From Verrucomicrobiia bacterium (lineage in GTDB: Bacteria > Verrucomicrobiota > Verrucomicrobiia > Palsa-1439): a stretch of DNA of 64,000 nucleotides. This document shows, piece by piece, positions 55,900 to 64,000 of the stretch; position 1 is the stretch's first letter, and each line of letters opens with the position of its first letter. Below the pieces are notes generated by a model. The model did not search any database. It saw only the letters and a program-made list of their open reading frames with translations, and was not told the DNA's origin. The stretch spans positions 67,696-131,695 of the forward strand of contig DATLVI010000009.1 of the NCBI GenBank assembly GCA_035577545.1. The letters run 5' to 3'. A program made the translations under genes and the position numbers.

Positions 55900-58773
55900 C
55901 TAAAACTTCTTGGTGACGCGCGCGTAGACGAACCGACCGCGGTTATCGGCGATTGCCGTGTCGTAACCCTCGGTATTCTGCGAGGAAAACGGGGGGTTGT
56001 CGTCCAGGACGTTATTGACACCCACCGTGATTGTGGAATCGTACGGCGCCTGGTAGGTGGCTTGCAAATCAACGGTGATGAACTCCGTGACTTCCTTACC
56101 GATGAAGCTGTCGCTGTAGCTGCCGGTATAGTTCAGCGTCGGGCCAAATGAGAACTTCTTGACGGGAGACCAGAAGACACTGGTGTTGAATTTAATTTTT
56201 GGGAAATCGAATTGCCCGGCCTCCTGCGTCGTGGGGGAACCCGACGAAATCTTCTCCCTCCAACTGGCGAGGTACGTGCCATTAAAGTCGTATGTAAAAC
56301 CACCCACGTCCGTGTCCACTACGTACACAGCGCCCAAATCGACGCTATCCACCTGGCGGCTTGTCAGGTTGATGAACCGTTGGTCAATACTGACGATCGT
56401 GCCGGGCACGCCCAAGGCAATGTCCTGCGCGCTGGGCGGATTGCGTGTAACGAAAGCAGCCTGTTGCGCCAGTGGTAGATCGAGGATTTTTTGAAGGTCC
56501 TCGGCTTGGATCACGTCTTTGACGTTGATGTGAATGTAGTCAAGGGTCAACGTCAGGCCTTTGATCGCTGGCGGCTCAAAAATCATGCCCGCGTAATAGG
56601 AATCCGAGTTTTCTGGCTTGAGGTTCGCGTTGCCCCCCGAGATGATCTTGTACTGAGTACCGCCTTCGTCAGCGGCAGAACCCGTTCCATTGAAACGCAG
56701 CGTATCGACCAGACCATCTTGAAATCCGATGTTCTCTACGAACAGTTCCTGGAGGGATGGGGCCCGGAAACCTCCTGAATAAGACGCCTTGAACGTAATC
56801 GGTTTGGCCGGTTGCCATTTGATGCCGACCTTGGGTTTGGCCGTCGTGCCGAAGTCACTGTAATACTCGAAGCGACCCGCGACCTGTACTTCGAGTTGTT
56901 CCAGCGCGGTTCTGGCATTTTGGCGGGTGAACAACGGAATGCCGATTTCGCCGTACAGAGCGTCCGAATCCCGGGAGCCGTGCGACGGTTGGGTGCCGCC
57001 TTCACTCACGACGAGGAACTGCGAGGAGAGCGTGTCGGGGACGTCCGAAATCGACTCGGTGCGCGTCTCGCCGCCAAAGGCGACACCAATCGGGCCAGCT
57101 GGTAGATCCCAGAGGCGACCATTCGCCTTGATGTCATATTGCAAAAGTTGGGTCTCCGCCTCGCGCGTGGTGTGCACCTTCAGGGCGTCGATGGTCGCGG
57201 GATTGTTCACGTAGTCTGGTCCGCCCAGCACGTTCAAAGCCGTCGAGGGGTTTGAGTCGTTTAGCGCGGCCTGCAATGCCGTGGCGGAGAGGTAATTCTT
57301 TCCGTCATCGATGCTCTTGCTTGAACTGAAGAGGAAAGCGGTCTCGGCGTACCAGTCTTCACCGATTTCGAGCTTGAGGCCCGGTACTGCACGAATTACA
57401 TCGGTGTCAACGTCGTCAATGCGAGGGCCCGCTTGCGTGGCGCGCCAACGAAACGCAATCGGAGCATTGGTAATGCCCGCGTAGGGGTTGAATGGATTGT
57501 TTGGACCAATCGTGTAGCCATCTGTGTCGCCAAAGACGGGTGTCGCGGCGGACTGCAATTCGGTGAGGATCTTGCGATACCCCGCCTCGACAAAGGCGGT
57601 CAGGCGGTCCGTGATATTGTAGTTGATCACGGTATAGCCGCCGTAACGTGTCGTCTGCGGATAATCCACGATGTCCTTGTTAAAGTTGTAGTGGTTACCG
57701 GAGAAGTCCGTGCCGGAGAGGTCGTTGGTCGTAGTCGCACCTGTCGCGGGGACGAATAGTTCGTTGCCCGTGAAAGGATCGAACACCAGACCTTGCGGGC
57801 TGGCCGAACTGCGAAAATCGAGCCCGCCTTGTGAGGAATGGTCGGCATTGGCGCTGTTCTCGCGATCGCGGAGGAACTGGGCGTTGCGGTCATAATAATC
57901 CAGGAAGAACATGGCGTTGGCTTTATCGTTAACCAAACCGGTCACCATCGAGTACGTCTGCTCGCCGGAATCGCGGTGAGTGGTATTGCCGTATTGGGCT
58001 GTGAGTTCAAGGCCTTGGTAGTCCTTCTTGAGGATTATGTTCACGACGCCGGCAATGGCATCGGAGCCGTAGATTGCCGAGCCGCTGTCCTTCAAGACTT
58101 CAATGCGGTCAACCGCCTCCAGTGGAATACTGTTGAGATCCACGAATCCAGCAGTCACGCCGTTAATGTTTTGACCAAAAGCATACGGCGCAACGCGGCG
58201 GCCATTGATGAGGACGAGCGTTGATTGCTGGCCGAGGCCACGCAATGAAACACCCGACCCACCTGGCGCGAACGATGCCGCGTTGTTTTCGGCGAACGAC
58301 CCGGAACTGTTCTGGGGGAGCCGGCGGATGACGTCCGAAACCGTGGTAGCGCCTGATTCATCGATCTGTTGTTTGGTGAGGGTCAGGACAGGAGCGACGG
58401 ACTGGTCGACGGCGGTCGGAATGTGTGAGCCCGTGACAATCACCGGTTGCATCTTAACGGCTCTTTTTTGCGGCTGCGCTGGCGTAGCTGGCGGCGCCGG
58501 AGTTGGTGGCGTCGGAGGAGCGATCGGTGTCTCAGCGGGGGGAGCCTGGACAGGTGGCGTGACTTGATCGGTTGCGTCCTTGGGTGTTTCAGGCGCCGCA
58601 TTGCTCGCCGGATCCGTCGATTGCACCTGTACCGGCGGTGTCGTAACATCCGGTTTCGCCTGGTCATCGGCAAATGCTGCCGATGCGACGGCAAGATTTG
58701 CGACCAAAACCAGCGGCAACAGTCGCGCAACACCCATTTCGGCCGAACCACGCAGAGAGGTGGTACTCTTCAT
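55900..58773 (-). CDS. TonB-dependent outer-membrane receptor
   Basis: 957 aa. Signal peptide (residues 1-35), a long Pro/Ala/Gln-rich linker (36-110, low complexity), plug domain from about 111 (QPVIVTGSHIPT; SGATTVSDVIRRLPQNSSGS; GVSLRGLGQQSTLVLINGRR; VDRIEVLKDSGSAIYGSDAI) and a large beta-barrel ending in Phe (YARVTKKF), as outer-membrane proteins do. The plug resembles the TonB-receptor family of Xanthomonas/Caulobacter. The ATG at 58773 has AGGAG 5 nt upstream. The substrate is unknown. The barrel signature NANLKPENSDSYYAGM is present. Divergent from exbB-exbD-tonB, which should power it. Confidence 0.93.
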   Translation of the reverse strand: MKSTTSLRGSAEMGVARLLPLVLVANLAVASAAFADDQAKPDVTTPPVQVQSTDPASNAAPETPKDATDQVTPPVQAPPAETPIAPPTPPTPAPPATPAQPQKRAVKMQPVIVTGSHIPTAVDQSVAPVLTLTKQQIDESGATTVSDVIRRLPQNSSGSFAENNAASFAPGGSGVSLRGLGQQSTLVLINGRRVAPYAFGQNINGVTAGFVDLNSIPLEAVDRIEVLKDSGSAIYGSDAIAGVVNIILKKDYQGLELTAQYGNTTHRDSGEQTYSMVTGLVNDKANAMFFLDYYDRNAQFLRDRENSANADHSSQGGLDFRSSASPQGLVFDPFTGNELFVPATGATTTNDLSGTDFSGNHYNFNKDIVDYPQTTRYGGYTVINYNITDRLTAFVEAGYRKILTELQSAATPVFGDTDGYTIGPNNPFNPYAGITNAPIAFRWRATQAGPRIDDVDTDVIRAVPGLKLEIGEDWYAETAFLFSSSKSIDDGKNYLSATALQAALNDSNPSTALNVLGGPDYVNNPATIDALKVHTTREAETQLLQYDIKANGRLWDLPAGPIGVAFGGETRTESISDVPDTLSSQFLVVSEGGTQPSHGSRDSDALYGEIGIPLFTRQNARTALEQLEVQVAGRFEYYSDFGTTAKPKVGIKWQPAKPITFKASYSGGFRAPSLQELFVENIGFQDGLVDTLRFNGTGSAADEGGTQYKIISGGNANLKPENSDSYYAGMIFEPPAIKGLTLTLDYIHINVKDVIQAEDLQKILDLPLAQQAAFVTRNPPSAQDIALGVPGTIVSIDQRFINLTSRQVDSVDLGAVYVVDTDVGGFTYDFNGTYLASWREKISSGSPTTQEAGQFDFPKIKFNTSVFWSPVKKFSFGPTLNYTGSYSDSFIGKEVTEFITVDLQATYQAPYDSTITVGVNNVLDDNPPFSSQNTEGYDTAIADNRGRFVYARVTKKF

Positions 58774-59021
58774 ATCTCCTAGCCTCCACGAACAATTGGT
58801 TGGGTGAGACAAGTTCTTGTTACGAGAATGCGAGGCGGATGACAAGCTTTTTTTGCAGAGAGGCGCTCCGGAAGAAAGGGCTAGACTTTCTTTCAGCTAG
58901 CTCCTACCTTGGTCTTGCCTCTGGTACGACAGGCATTTAAGGTGAGGAGAGACCTTTTGAGCTCCGCGATCCTAGCTTCCGCGAAACGATCCCAAAAATC
59001 ACCATTACGGATGAACAGACC
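58774..59021. other. Divergent regulatory region between receptor and exbB
   Basis: 248 bp without a gene. A minus-strand TTGTCA-17-TAACAA near the receptor could be its promoter (weak -10). GCTAG and CTAGC frame a small hairpin in the middle. I see no Fur box. Confidence 0.35.
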
Positions 59022-59693
59022 ATGATACGGTTATTCTTGAAGGGTGGCCCAATTATGTGGCCCCTGTTGATCACCTCCATCGTTGCCCTGGCAACAGTCA
59101 TCGAACGCCTTCTCTTTCGTGTGCGTGAGCGTTTCCGCCGCGATCCTGATGTTGTGGAGAATATTTTCAGTCAGGTCGAAAAGGGAAATATTAACGCCGC
59201 AATTCGGGCCGGCGAAGGTAGCAATGATTTCATTGCTCGTATCATCGTCTATGCGCTGACGCACCGCGAAAAGTCGTTGAGCAATGCCTACCTCAAGGCG
59301 GCTAATAAGGAACTGCAACGTTTCAATCGCGGCCTGCCGATTCTCGACACCATCATCACCCTCGCACCGTTGCTCGGCTTGCTCGGCACCGTCACGGGAC
59401 TCATTCGCGCCTTCGGCCTACTCGGGGCACAGGAACTTGGCAGCCCCATGGCGATCACCGGCGGTATCGCGGAGGCGCTGATTGCCACAGCCTTCGGTCT
59501 GGCCATCGCCATAACCGCGTTGATTCCCTTCAACTATTTGAACGCACGACTCGAAGAAGCGCGCAACGTCATCCAGGACGCCGGCTCCCAACTTGAACTG
59601 TTGCTCGAGCAGAGCGGGGGCGCTGGCCCCGGATCTGCTGGTTCGAACGTGCAAGTAGGTCGTCCCAGTTCATCGGGAGCGTCGTCTCACTAA
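59022..59693 (+). CDS. exbB: ExbB/TolQ/MotA-type proton channel protein
   Basis: Inner-membrane proton channel that energises TonB. 223 aa; three spans (MWPLLITSIVALATVIERLL; TIITLAPLLGLLGTVTGLIR; AEALIATAFGLAIAITALI), with the conserved LGLLGTVTG and the polar GGIAEALIATAFGLAIAI. C-terminal tail is Gly/Ser-rich. It starts a three-gene set exbB-exbD-tonB. Confidence 0.93.
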   Translation: MIRLFLKGGPIMWPLLITSIVALATVIERLLFRVRERFRRDPDVVENIFSQVEKGNINAAIRAGEGSNDFIARIIVYALTHREKSLSNAYLKAANKELQRFNRGLPILDTIITLAPLLGLLGTVTGLIRAFGLLGAQELGSPMAITGGIAEALIATAFGLAIAITALIPFNYLNARLEEARNVIQDAGSQLELLLEQSGGAGPGSAGSNVQVGRPSSSGASSH

Positions 59694-59702
59694 GGACATC
59701 CA

Positions 59703-60128
59703 ATGATTGTTCCTTCACCGAGTTCCCGCAAACGAGCGCGCATCGAGATCATTCCACTTATCGACATCATGTTCTTCCTGCTCGCGACGTTCCTGATGGT
59801 ATCCCTCAGCATGATCAAGAACCAGGGTGTGCAGGTGAATCTGCCAGCAGCGACGACCAGCACACCGCAAGAGCAGAAGGATTTCGCCGTCATCAGCATC
59901 ACGGAGCAGGGCGACATCTTCTACAACAAGGAGAAGATTGAACCCGACCAGCTTCGACCTTACCTGGAATCACTGCGCGAGACCTATGCGGAGCCGAAAG
60001 TGTTTATCAACGGCGACGAGAAGGTTGTGTTCGGCAAGGTGGTGACTGTGCTCGACGAGGCGCGTCAGGTCGGTATTGTGAAAGTCGCCATCCAGACGAA
60101 AAAGGAACAGGTCATCCGCAAGCAGTGA
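59703..60128 (+). CDS. exbD: ExbD/TolR-type biopolymer transport protein
   Basis: Single-span partner of ExbB. 141 aa; the transmembrane Asp that carries protons lies in RIEIIPLIDIMFFLLATFLM, and the periplasmic domain has GDEKVVFGKVVTVLDEARQVG. 9 bp after exbB. Confidence 0.93.
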   Translation: MIVPSPSSRKRARIEIIPLIDIMFFLLATFLMVSLSMIKNQGVQVNLPAATTSTPQEQKDFAVISITEQGDIFYNKEKIEPDQLRPYLESLRETYAEPKVFINGDEKVVFGKVVTVLDEARQVGIVKVAIQTKKEQVIRKQ

Positions 60129-60167
60129 GACCGTTGACTTCGTCACCAGGTGGCCCTAGTTTTTGAC

Positions 60168-60899
60168 ATGCTTGATTCACCGTTCAAGCGGCTTATTCTG
60201 AGCTTTACGCTGGCGATTGCCGTCCATGCCGTGGTTTTGTTCGGTCGCGGTCTTGTGGTTCAAGAAGCTGTGACTGGTGTCGGCATCGGCAACGTCGAAG
60301 TTGAACTGGCCGAAGGGCCGCCCGGCGGCGGCGACACTGCTCCCGTTCTGCCGGAACCTCCGCCTCCTCCCGATCAGCCGGTTCCTGAAGCGACTCCCGA
60401 GGTGCAACAGGACGTAGTCCCCACGGACGAAATGATCATGCCAGATCCCAACGCGGAGTTGCCGCCACCCACACCGCCGACCGAGACACCGCACCCACGT
60501 CCTGTTAACACAAATCTCTATGCGAGCGCTGGCGGCACCGTTCATCGTTCAGGCGCGGCTGGCGGTGGCGGCGCGCCCGGCACGGGCACCGTACGCGGGA
60601 CTGGTGGCGGTGGTGGTGGCGCGACCTGGGGCGATCCACGCTACGGCAACAATCCGGCGCCGATCTACCCAGTCGAAGCACGGAAGATGGGGCAACAAGG
60701 GATCGTCATTCTGAGTGTTCTCGTAAATGCCGGGGGTACCGTGGAAACCTTGGGCGTGAAAGATGGCTCCGGCCATGTCTTGCTCGATCAGGCGGCGATG
60801 CGGGCCGTTAAACGCTGGCATTTTAAGCCCGCAACCGTAGCGGGCATTCCCGTCAGCTCACAGGTCGAAGTTCCCGTTGAGTTCCATTTGGACGAGTAG
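60168..60899 (+). CDS. tonB: TonB energy-transducing protein
   Basis: Links the ExbB/D motor to outer-membrane receptors. A single N-terminal span (LILSFTLAIAVHAVVLFGRG), a Pro-rich periplasmic spacer (many PPPPP/PxP), then a Gly-rich run (GGGGGG) and the C-terminal TonB domain (about residues 165-243) with PAPIYPVEARKMGQQGIVIL and AAMRAVKRWHFKPATVAGI. ATG 60168 chosen; an in-frame GTG 18 nt upstream gives 249 aa. 39 bp after exbD. Confidence 0.92.
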   Translation: MLDSPFKRLILSFTLAIAVHAVVLFGRGLVVQEAVTGVGIGNVEVELAEGPPGGGDTAPVLPEPPPPPDQPVPEATPEVQQDVVPTDEMIMPDPNAELPPPTPPTETPHPRPVNTNLYASAGGTVHRSGAAGGGGAPGTGTVRGTGGGGGGATWGDPRYGNNPAPIYPVEARKMGQQGIVILSVLVNAGGTVETLGVKDGSGHVLLDQAAMRAVKRWHFKPATVAGIPVSSQVEVPVEFHLDE

Positions 60900-60941
60900 C
60901 TCTAGCATCCATCAACACGTCGACCTGTCGGTATCCTTGGC

Positions 60942-62537
60942 TCATTGCGTCGGATTGCTGGTCGCAGGCACGGCGGCAGGTGGCGCAGGTTGCTCCGTCG
61001 CCAACTTTGGCTCCACCATGATGTCGTCGACGTCCAAGGTCCCAGTCGCATTGTACAGCGCGGGCGCAAAGACGATGTAAACCGACCCCTTGGGAATGTC
61101 GTTGACGGCATCCTTCACAATCCAAGCGGAGTTTTCCTTCAGAGACGGGACTTTCGGCCAGCCGCCAACCCGTTTGCCATGAGCATCCTCAAATACAAAC
61201 TGCAGCCGCGCATCGGAGACGGCATTCGATGCTGTGGAAAGCTGCAAATTTATCGCTCGCATCCGCACGGTAACTTTGAGCGACGTCCACTTTGGATCGA
61301 GTTGGAAACGTCCCTGCGCCTGCACGCTCTTTCCCAGCGCGCCGTTTGTGACACGCAGGAAGTGGTTGCTTCCATCCGCGATCACCGAGCACAACTTTGG
61401 ATCACTGAATCGCCAGCCCTGCGGTCGGCCTGCATCGTCAAGCTTTTCAAATGTGCCTTCTGGAAAATCGGCTGTCAGTGGCAAAGCTTCCAACGCCGGC
61501 GCCTCGCCGATTTGCACGTCGTCAATGTCGAATGTCCCCGTCGCGTTGTACAACGCAGGCAGAAGTTTGACATACATCGCGCCCGGCGGAATCGAGGCCC
61601 GGACCGTCTTGGTGATCCAATCGGAATCCTGCCGTAACCCCGGTGCCGGAGGCCAGCCGCCAAGCATTTTGCCGTTGGCATCTTCGAACATGAATTGCAA
61701 CCGCGCGCCATCCACAGCGTTTGTACCGGCTCTGAGGTCCTTGCTCCGCAGCCGCGCGCTGACCTTGAGGGTTTTCCACTTCGGATCAAGTGTGAAGCGA
61801 TTGTCCTCAATGGTCGCCGTACTGCCCGATTTCTCATTGACGAGGCGCAAGAAATGGTTGCCGTTCTCCTCGATGATCTTCACGTTCGATTGCTTGGGTA
61901 GCTTCCAGCCTATCGGGCTGCCGTCCGCTTCGAGCTGCTCAAACGTTCCCTCCGGAAAACCCGCTTGAATCGGCAGCGCCTCGATGGGTGGATTTGGAAC
62001 CACAGTGATATCGTCAACGCTCAACTCCCCGGCAGGACCGTAAACTCCGGGCTCGACGGCAAGCGTCGTCGCGCCCGCCGGCACTTCGAACGTGGTGCTC
62101 AGCGTTACCCAGTCCGAGTTCAGGCCCAACTGCGGGCAGGAGGGAAAGGAAAGGGGTTTGCCGGTCTCTTCCTCAAACCGCAGCATTATCCGGGCGTTCT
62201 GCCAGGCTTGTTCGCCCGGTTGCATGTTCCGGGCCCTCAGCCGCGCGGACACTTTCAATTTCCTCCACGATTGGTCCAGTGGTAGTTTGGTGCCGATCAC
62301 TATGGGGCGTTGCCCATTTGTTGCTGTAAGGACGCAATAATGGTTGCTGCCTTCCTCGACGAGGCGCACGGTATCGCCACTGATGGGCTTCCAATCCAAC
62401 AATACGCCGCGGGTGTCGATGTTCTCGAAAGCTCCGCTGGGAAAAACATTTGTGGTCGATTGCGACAGGGTAGGGCGGTCGATCAACAGTAGCAGGCCGA
62501 TGGCGAAGGCGAGAGCGCGGGGTGCAAATCGTTTCAT
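60942..62537 (-). CDS. Exported protein with three tandem beta-sandwich-like modules
   Basis: 531 aa from the ATG starting a signal peptide (RFAPRALAFAIGLLLLIDRP). The mature protein is three homologous units of about 163 residues starting near 31, 194 and 358, each opening FPxGxFE and containing LKVSARLR and an ending such as ALYNATGTFDIDDVQI. The layout and repeated Asp-rich ending resemble carbohydrate-binding-like jelly-roll modules (CBM_4_9-like); no catalytic domain is seen. The C-terminus is a Pro/Ala tail. It is convergent with tonB. Possibly a glycan-binding surface protein; ligand unknown. Confidence 0.75.
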   Translation of the reverse strand: MKRFAPRALAFAIGLLLLIDRPTLSQSTTNVFPSGAFENIDTRGVLLDWKPISGDTVRLVEEGSNHYCVLTATNGQRPIVIGTKLPLDQSWRKLKVSARLRARNMQPGEQAWQNARIMLRFEEETGKPLSFPSCPQLGLNSDWVTLSTTFEVPAGATTLAVEPGVYGPAGELSVDDITVVPNPPIEALPIQAGFPEGTFEQLEADGSPIGWKLPKQSNVKIIEENGNHFLRLVNEKSGSTATIEDNRFTLDPKWKTLKVSARLRSKDLRAGTNAVDGARLQFMFEDANGKMLGGWPPAPGLRQDSDWITKTVRASIPPGAMYVKLLPALYNATGTFDIDDVQIGEAPALEALPLTADFPEGTFEKLDDAGRPQGWRFSDPKLCSVIADGSNHFLRVTNGALGKSVQAQGRFQLDPKWTSLKVTVRMRAINLQLSTASNAVSDARLQFVFEDAHGKRVGGWPKVPSLKENSAWIVKDAVNDIPKGSVYIVFAPALYNATGTLDVDDIMVEPKLATEQPAPPAAVPATSNPTQ

Positions 62538-62710
62538 GTCGTCTTCATTTTGGCGTTCTGGCGTAACAATGCCATCCACCGTCGGTTTAGCAAGAAATCT
62601 ATATGGAATTATGGCGCAGCTACTGTGGCCGGGGTTCCGTGGACCCGGAACCAAACACTGTTGCGACATGGCGGGTGGGCTGGTACATTTCCCGTGTAGG
62701 AGGCTACTGC

Positions 62711-63676
62711 ATGAAGGCATTTCTTACCCTGTCTCTGGCAATGCTGTTCTTCACAACCGTCACCCTGGCCGATCCTGCCAGGGAATCCACTTACGCGGAT
62801 GTCAACACCCAGGCCATCGAGTTGTTTCAACAGACCAAGTATGCCGAAGCCATCGAGCGCGAAGGGCAGGCGATCAAGATGGCCGAACAGAAGTTGAGCG
62901 CGGATGATGAGAAGCTCACGAACATGCTCCTGAATCTCGCCCGCATGCACGAAGCACAAAAGACTTACGCCGACGCCGTCCCGATTTACCAGCGCGTGAT
63001 TTCAATGCAGGAAAAGAACAACGGCGCCGAGTCCCTCGAGGTTGCCGGCAGTTGGGAAAGCCTCGGTTCCCTTTACGTGTTACTGGAAAAGTATGCCGAC
63101 GCAGAGAATGCGCTGCGAAAGGCGATCGCGGTTCTCGAAAAGGCGAAGGGCGTGGACAACAGCGAGACTATCGACACGTGCGAGACACTGGCTTGGGTGT
63201 ACCAGCGCCAGAACAAATACGCAGATGCCCTGACCCTGCATGAACGCGTCCTTGCCGCCTGGGAAAAATCGTACGGCCCGGAAGATCCAAAGCTGGGCAA
63301 CGTTTGCCACAACATCGCGTACCTCGAGGAAAAGCTGAAGAAATACAAGGAAGCCGAGGCCATGTACAAGCGTGCACTGGCGATCCGTGAAAAAGCAGCG
63401 CCGGATGGCGCTGATGTTGCCCGGTCCCTGGATTTCCTGGCAAAATTCTACTACAACCAAGGCAAGTTCATGTCGGCTGAGCCATACTTCAAACGCGACT
63501 TAGCGGTAGAAGAGAAGCTTGTTGGCACCAACAGTCCCGAACTTATTGGGATTCTGGAACCCTATGCGGATGTGCTCGAACAGATGAAGAAAGTCAACAC
63601 CGAGCGCCAAGTCAAGGACCGCCTCAAGAAACTGCGCGAGGTCGAGAAAGCATCCGGTAAATCAAAGAGCGAATAA
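62711..63676 (+). CDS. Exported tetratricopeptide (kinesin-light-chain-like) repeat protein
   Basis: 321 aa; a signal peptide (AFLTLSLAMLFFTTVTLA, cleavage before DPAR) and AGGAGG 8 nt before the ATG fix the start. Five or six 42-residue TPR units of the TPR_12 type follow, e.g. LLNLARMHEAQKTYADAVPI, LAWVYQRQNKYADALTLHE and NIAYLEEKLKKYKEAEAMYK. The C-terminus is Lys-rich. Probably a periplasmic scaffold; its neighbours give no hint. Confidence 0.85.
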   Translation: MKAFLTLSLAMLFFTTVTLADPARESTYADVNTQAIELFQQTKYAEAIEREGQAIKMAEQKLSADDEKLTNMLLNLARMHEAQKTYADAVPIYQRVISMQEKNNGAESLEVAGSWESLGSLYVLLEKYADAENALRKAIAVLEKAKGVDNSETIDTCETLAWVYQRQNKYADALTLHERVLAAWEKSYGPEDPKLGNVCHNIAYLEEKLKKYKEAEAMYKRALAIREKAAPDGADVARSLDFLAKFYYNQGKFMSAEPYFKRDLAVEEKLVGTNSPELIGILEPYADVLEQMKKVNTERQVKDRLKKLREVEKASGKSKSE

Positions 63677-63777
63677 GTTGTTGCGCCGCAACCCGTGCGG
63701 CAGACGCATCCTCCATTTCCGGTCGCATCCATTTGTAAAATTTCAAAATGGGTGTAAGTTACATACGGGTGATTTGG

Positions 63778-64000
63778 ATGAAGTTGAAGCCACGAAGCGT
63801 CAACCGTTCATCGCGGGCAGTCCTTTGGGGAGCTGTAGCGGGGTCGGTTGTGTGTTCTGGCGCAATCATTTGCGCTCAGGCGCAGTCAGCACACAATACT
63901 CTGTTGGTGGATTACGTTACTCCGTCTCGTCTGTCGCAACCCACTGCGCCCCAGCCGGCTATGCAAACAAATGTAATCTCAACCGCGGAGGCGAAGGGAC
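63778..64000 (+). CDS. Exported protein, N-terminal part cut by the window edge
   Basis: The frame is open to the right edge (74 complete codons). MKLKPRSVNRSSRAVLWGAV and the following GSVVCSGAIICAQAQS form a basic plus hydrophobic signal peptide with likely cleavage after AQA. An in-frame ATG 30 nt upstream (63748) is possible but would precede the signal peptide awkwardly. The mature part is Thr/Pro/Gln-rich; function cannot be said. Confidence 0.6.
   Translation, partial: MKLKPRSVNRSSRAVLWGAVAGSVVCSGAIICAQAQSAHNTLLVDYVTPSRLSQPTAPQPAMQTNVISTAEAKG

Noticed and set aside
58774-59021. Fur box or iron-regulated promoter between receptor and exbB
   Set aside because: No 19-bp Fur-like inverted repeat found by eye; iron uptake cannot be concluded.

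Overview
The window reads as a chromosomal segment of a moderately GC-rich, diderm (outer-membrane-bearing) bacterium, most likely in the Verrucomicrobiota (a Limisphaerales/Pedosphaera-like lineage is my best guess). The arguments are a TIGR04073-type exosortase-associated protein, a large TonB-dependent receptor with its own ExbB/ExbD/TonB set, a fused rif-str-S10-spc-alpha ribosomal supercluster with tuf moved upstream to a tRNA locus, and an EF-Tu with an unusual switch I. The assignment is inference; no 16S rRNA gene is present.

Layout. 1-4.1 kb: the end of an M50 site-2 protease, then divergent glmS and glgC served by two promoters whose -35 boxes abut. 4.1-36.5 kb: one long co-directional block behind a near-consensus promoter and a strongly folded leader: tRNA-Thr, tuf, rpmG, tRNA-Trp, secE, nusG, rplKAJL, rpoBC, rpsLG, fusA, rpsJ, rplCDWB, rpsS, an extra exported coiled-coil protein, rplV, rpsC, rplP, rpmC, rpsQ, rplNXE, rpsNH, rplFR, rpsE, rplO, secY, adk, map, infA, rpmJ, rpsMKD, rpoA, rplQ. 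It makes the translation, transcription and Sec export machinery. No rpmD is present in the spc segment.

36.5-48.8 kb: a MazG-fold dUTPase-like gene, a soluble multi-GAF/PAS histidine kinase with an ANTAR-type RNA-binding response regulator and trxB, then a tight minus-strand operon (TIGR04073 protein, TPR protein, xseA, xseB, dxs, tlyA, nadK, EIIA-Ntr-like).

48.8-54.2 kb: an accessory island with lower coding density. It holds a zinc-ribbon membrane protein, a DUF433/DUF5615 toxin-antitoxin-like pair between imperfect direct repeats, an AT-richer orphan membrane protein, and a PIN_8-type nuclease-like protein plus a small companion between two copies of a 66-67 bp repeat. Arrays of a 7-bp unit (TTGAGCG) are scattered in the gaps.

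54.2-64 kb: a pterin gene pair (PTR1/FolM-type reductase and a 6-pyruvoyl-tetrahydropterin synthase/QueD homologue), a plug-only secreted protein, a TonB-dependent receptor divergent from exbB-exbD-tonB, an exported protein built of three repeated beta-sandwich-like modules, an exported TPR protein, and the start of another exported protein at the window edge.

The best candidates for new biology are the repeat-bounded nuclease/TA island, the folded tuf leader, the exported protein embedded in the S10 operon, the atypical EF-Tu switch I and the pterin pair.
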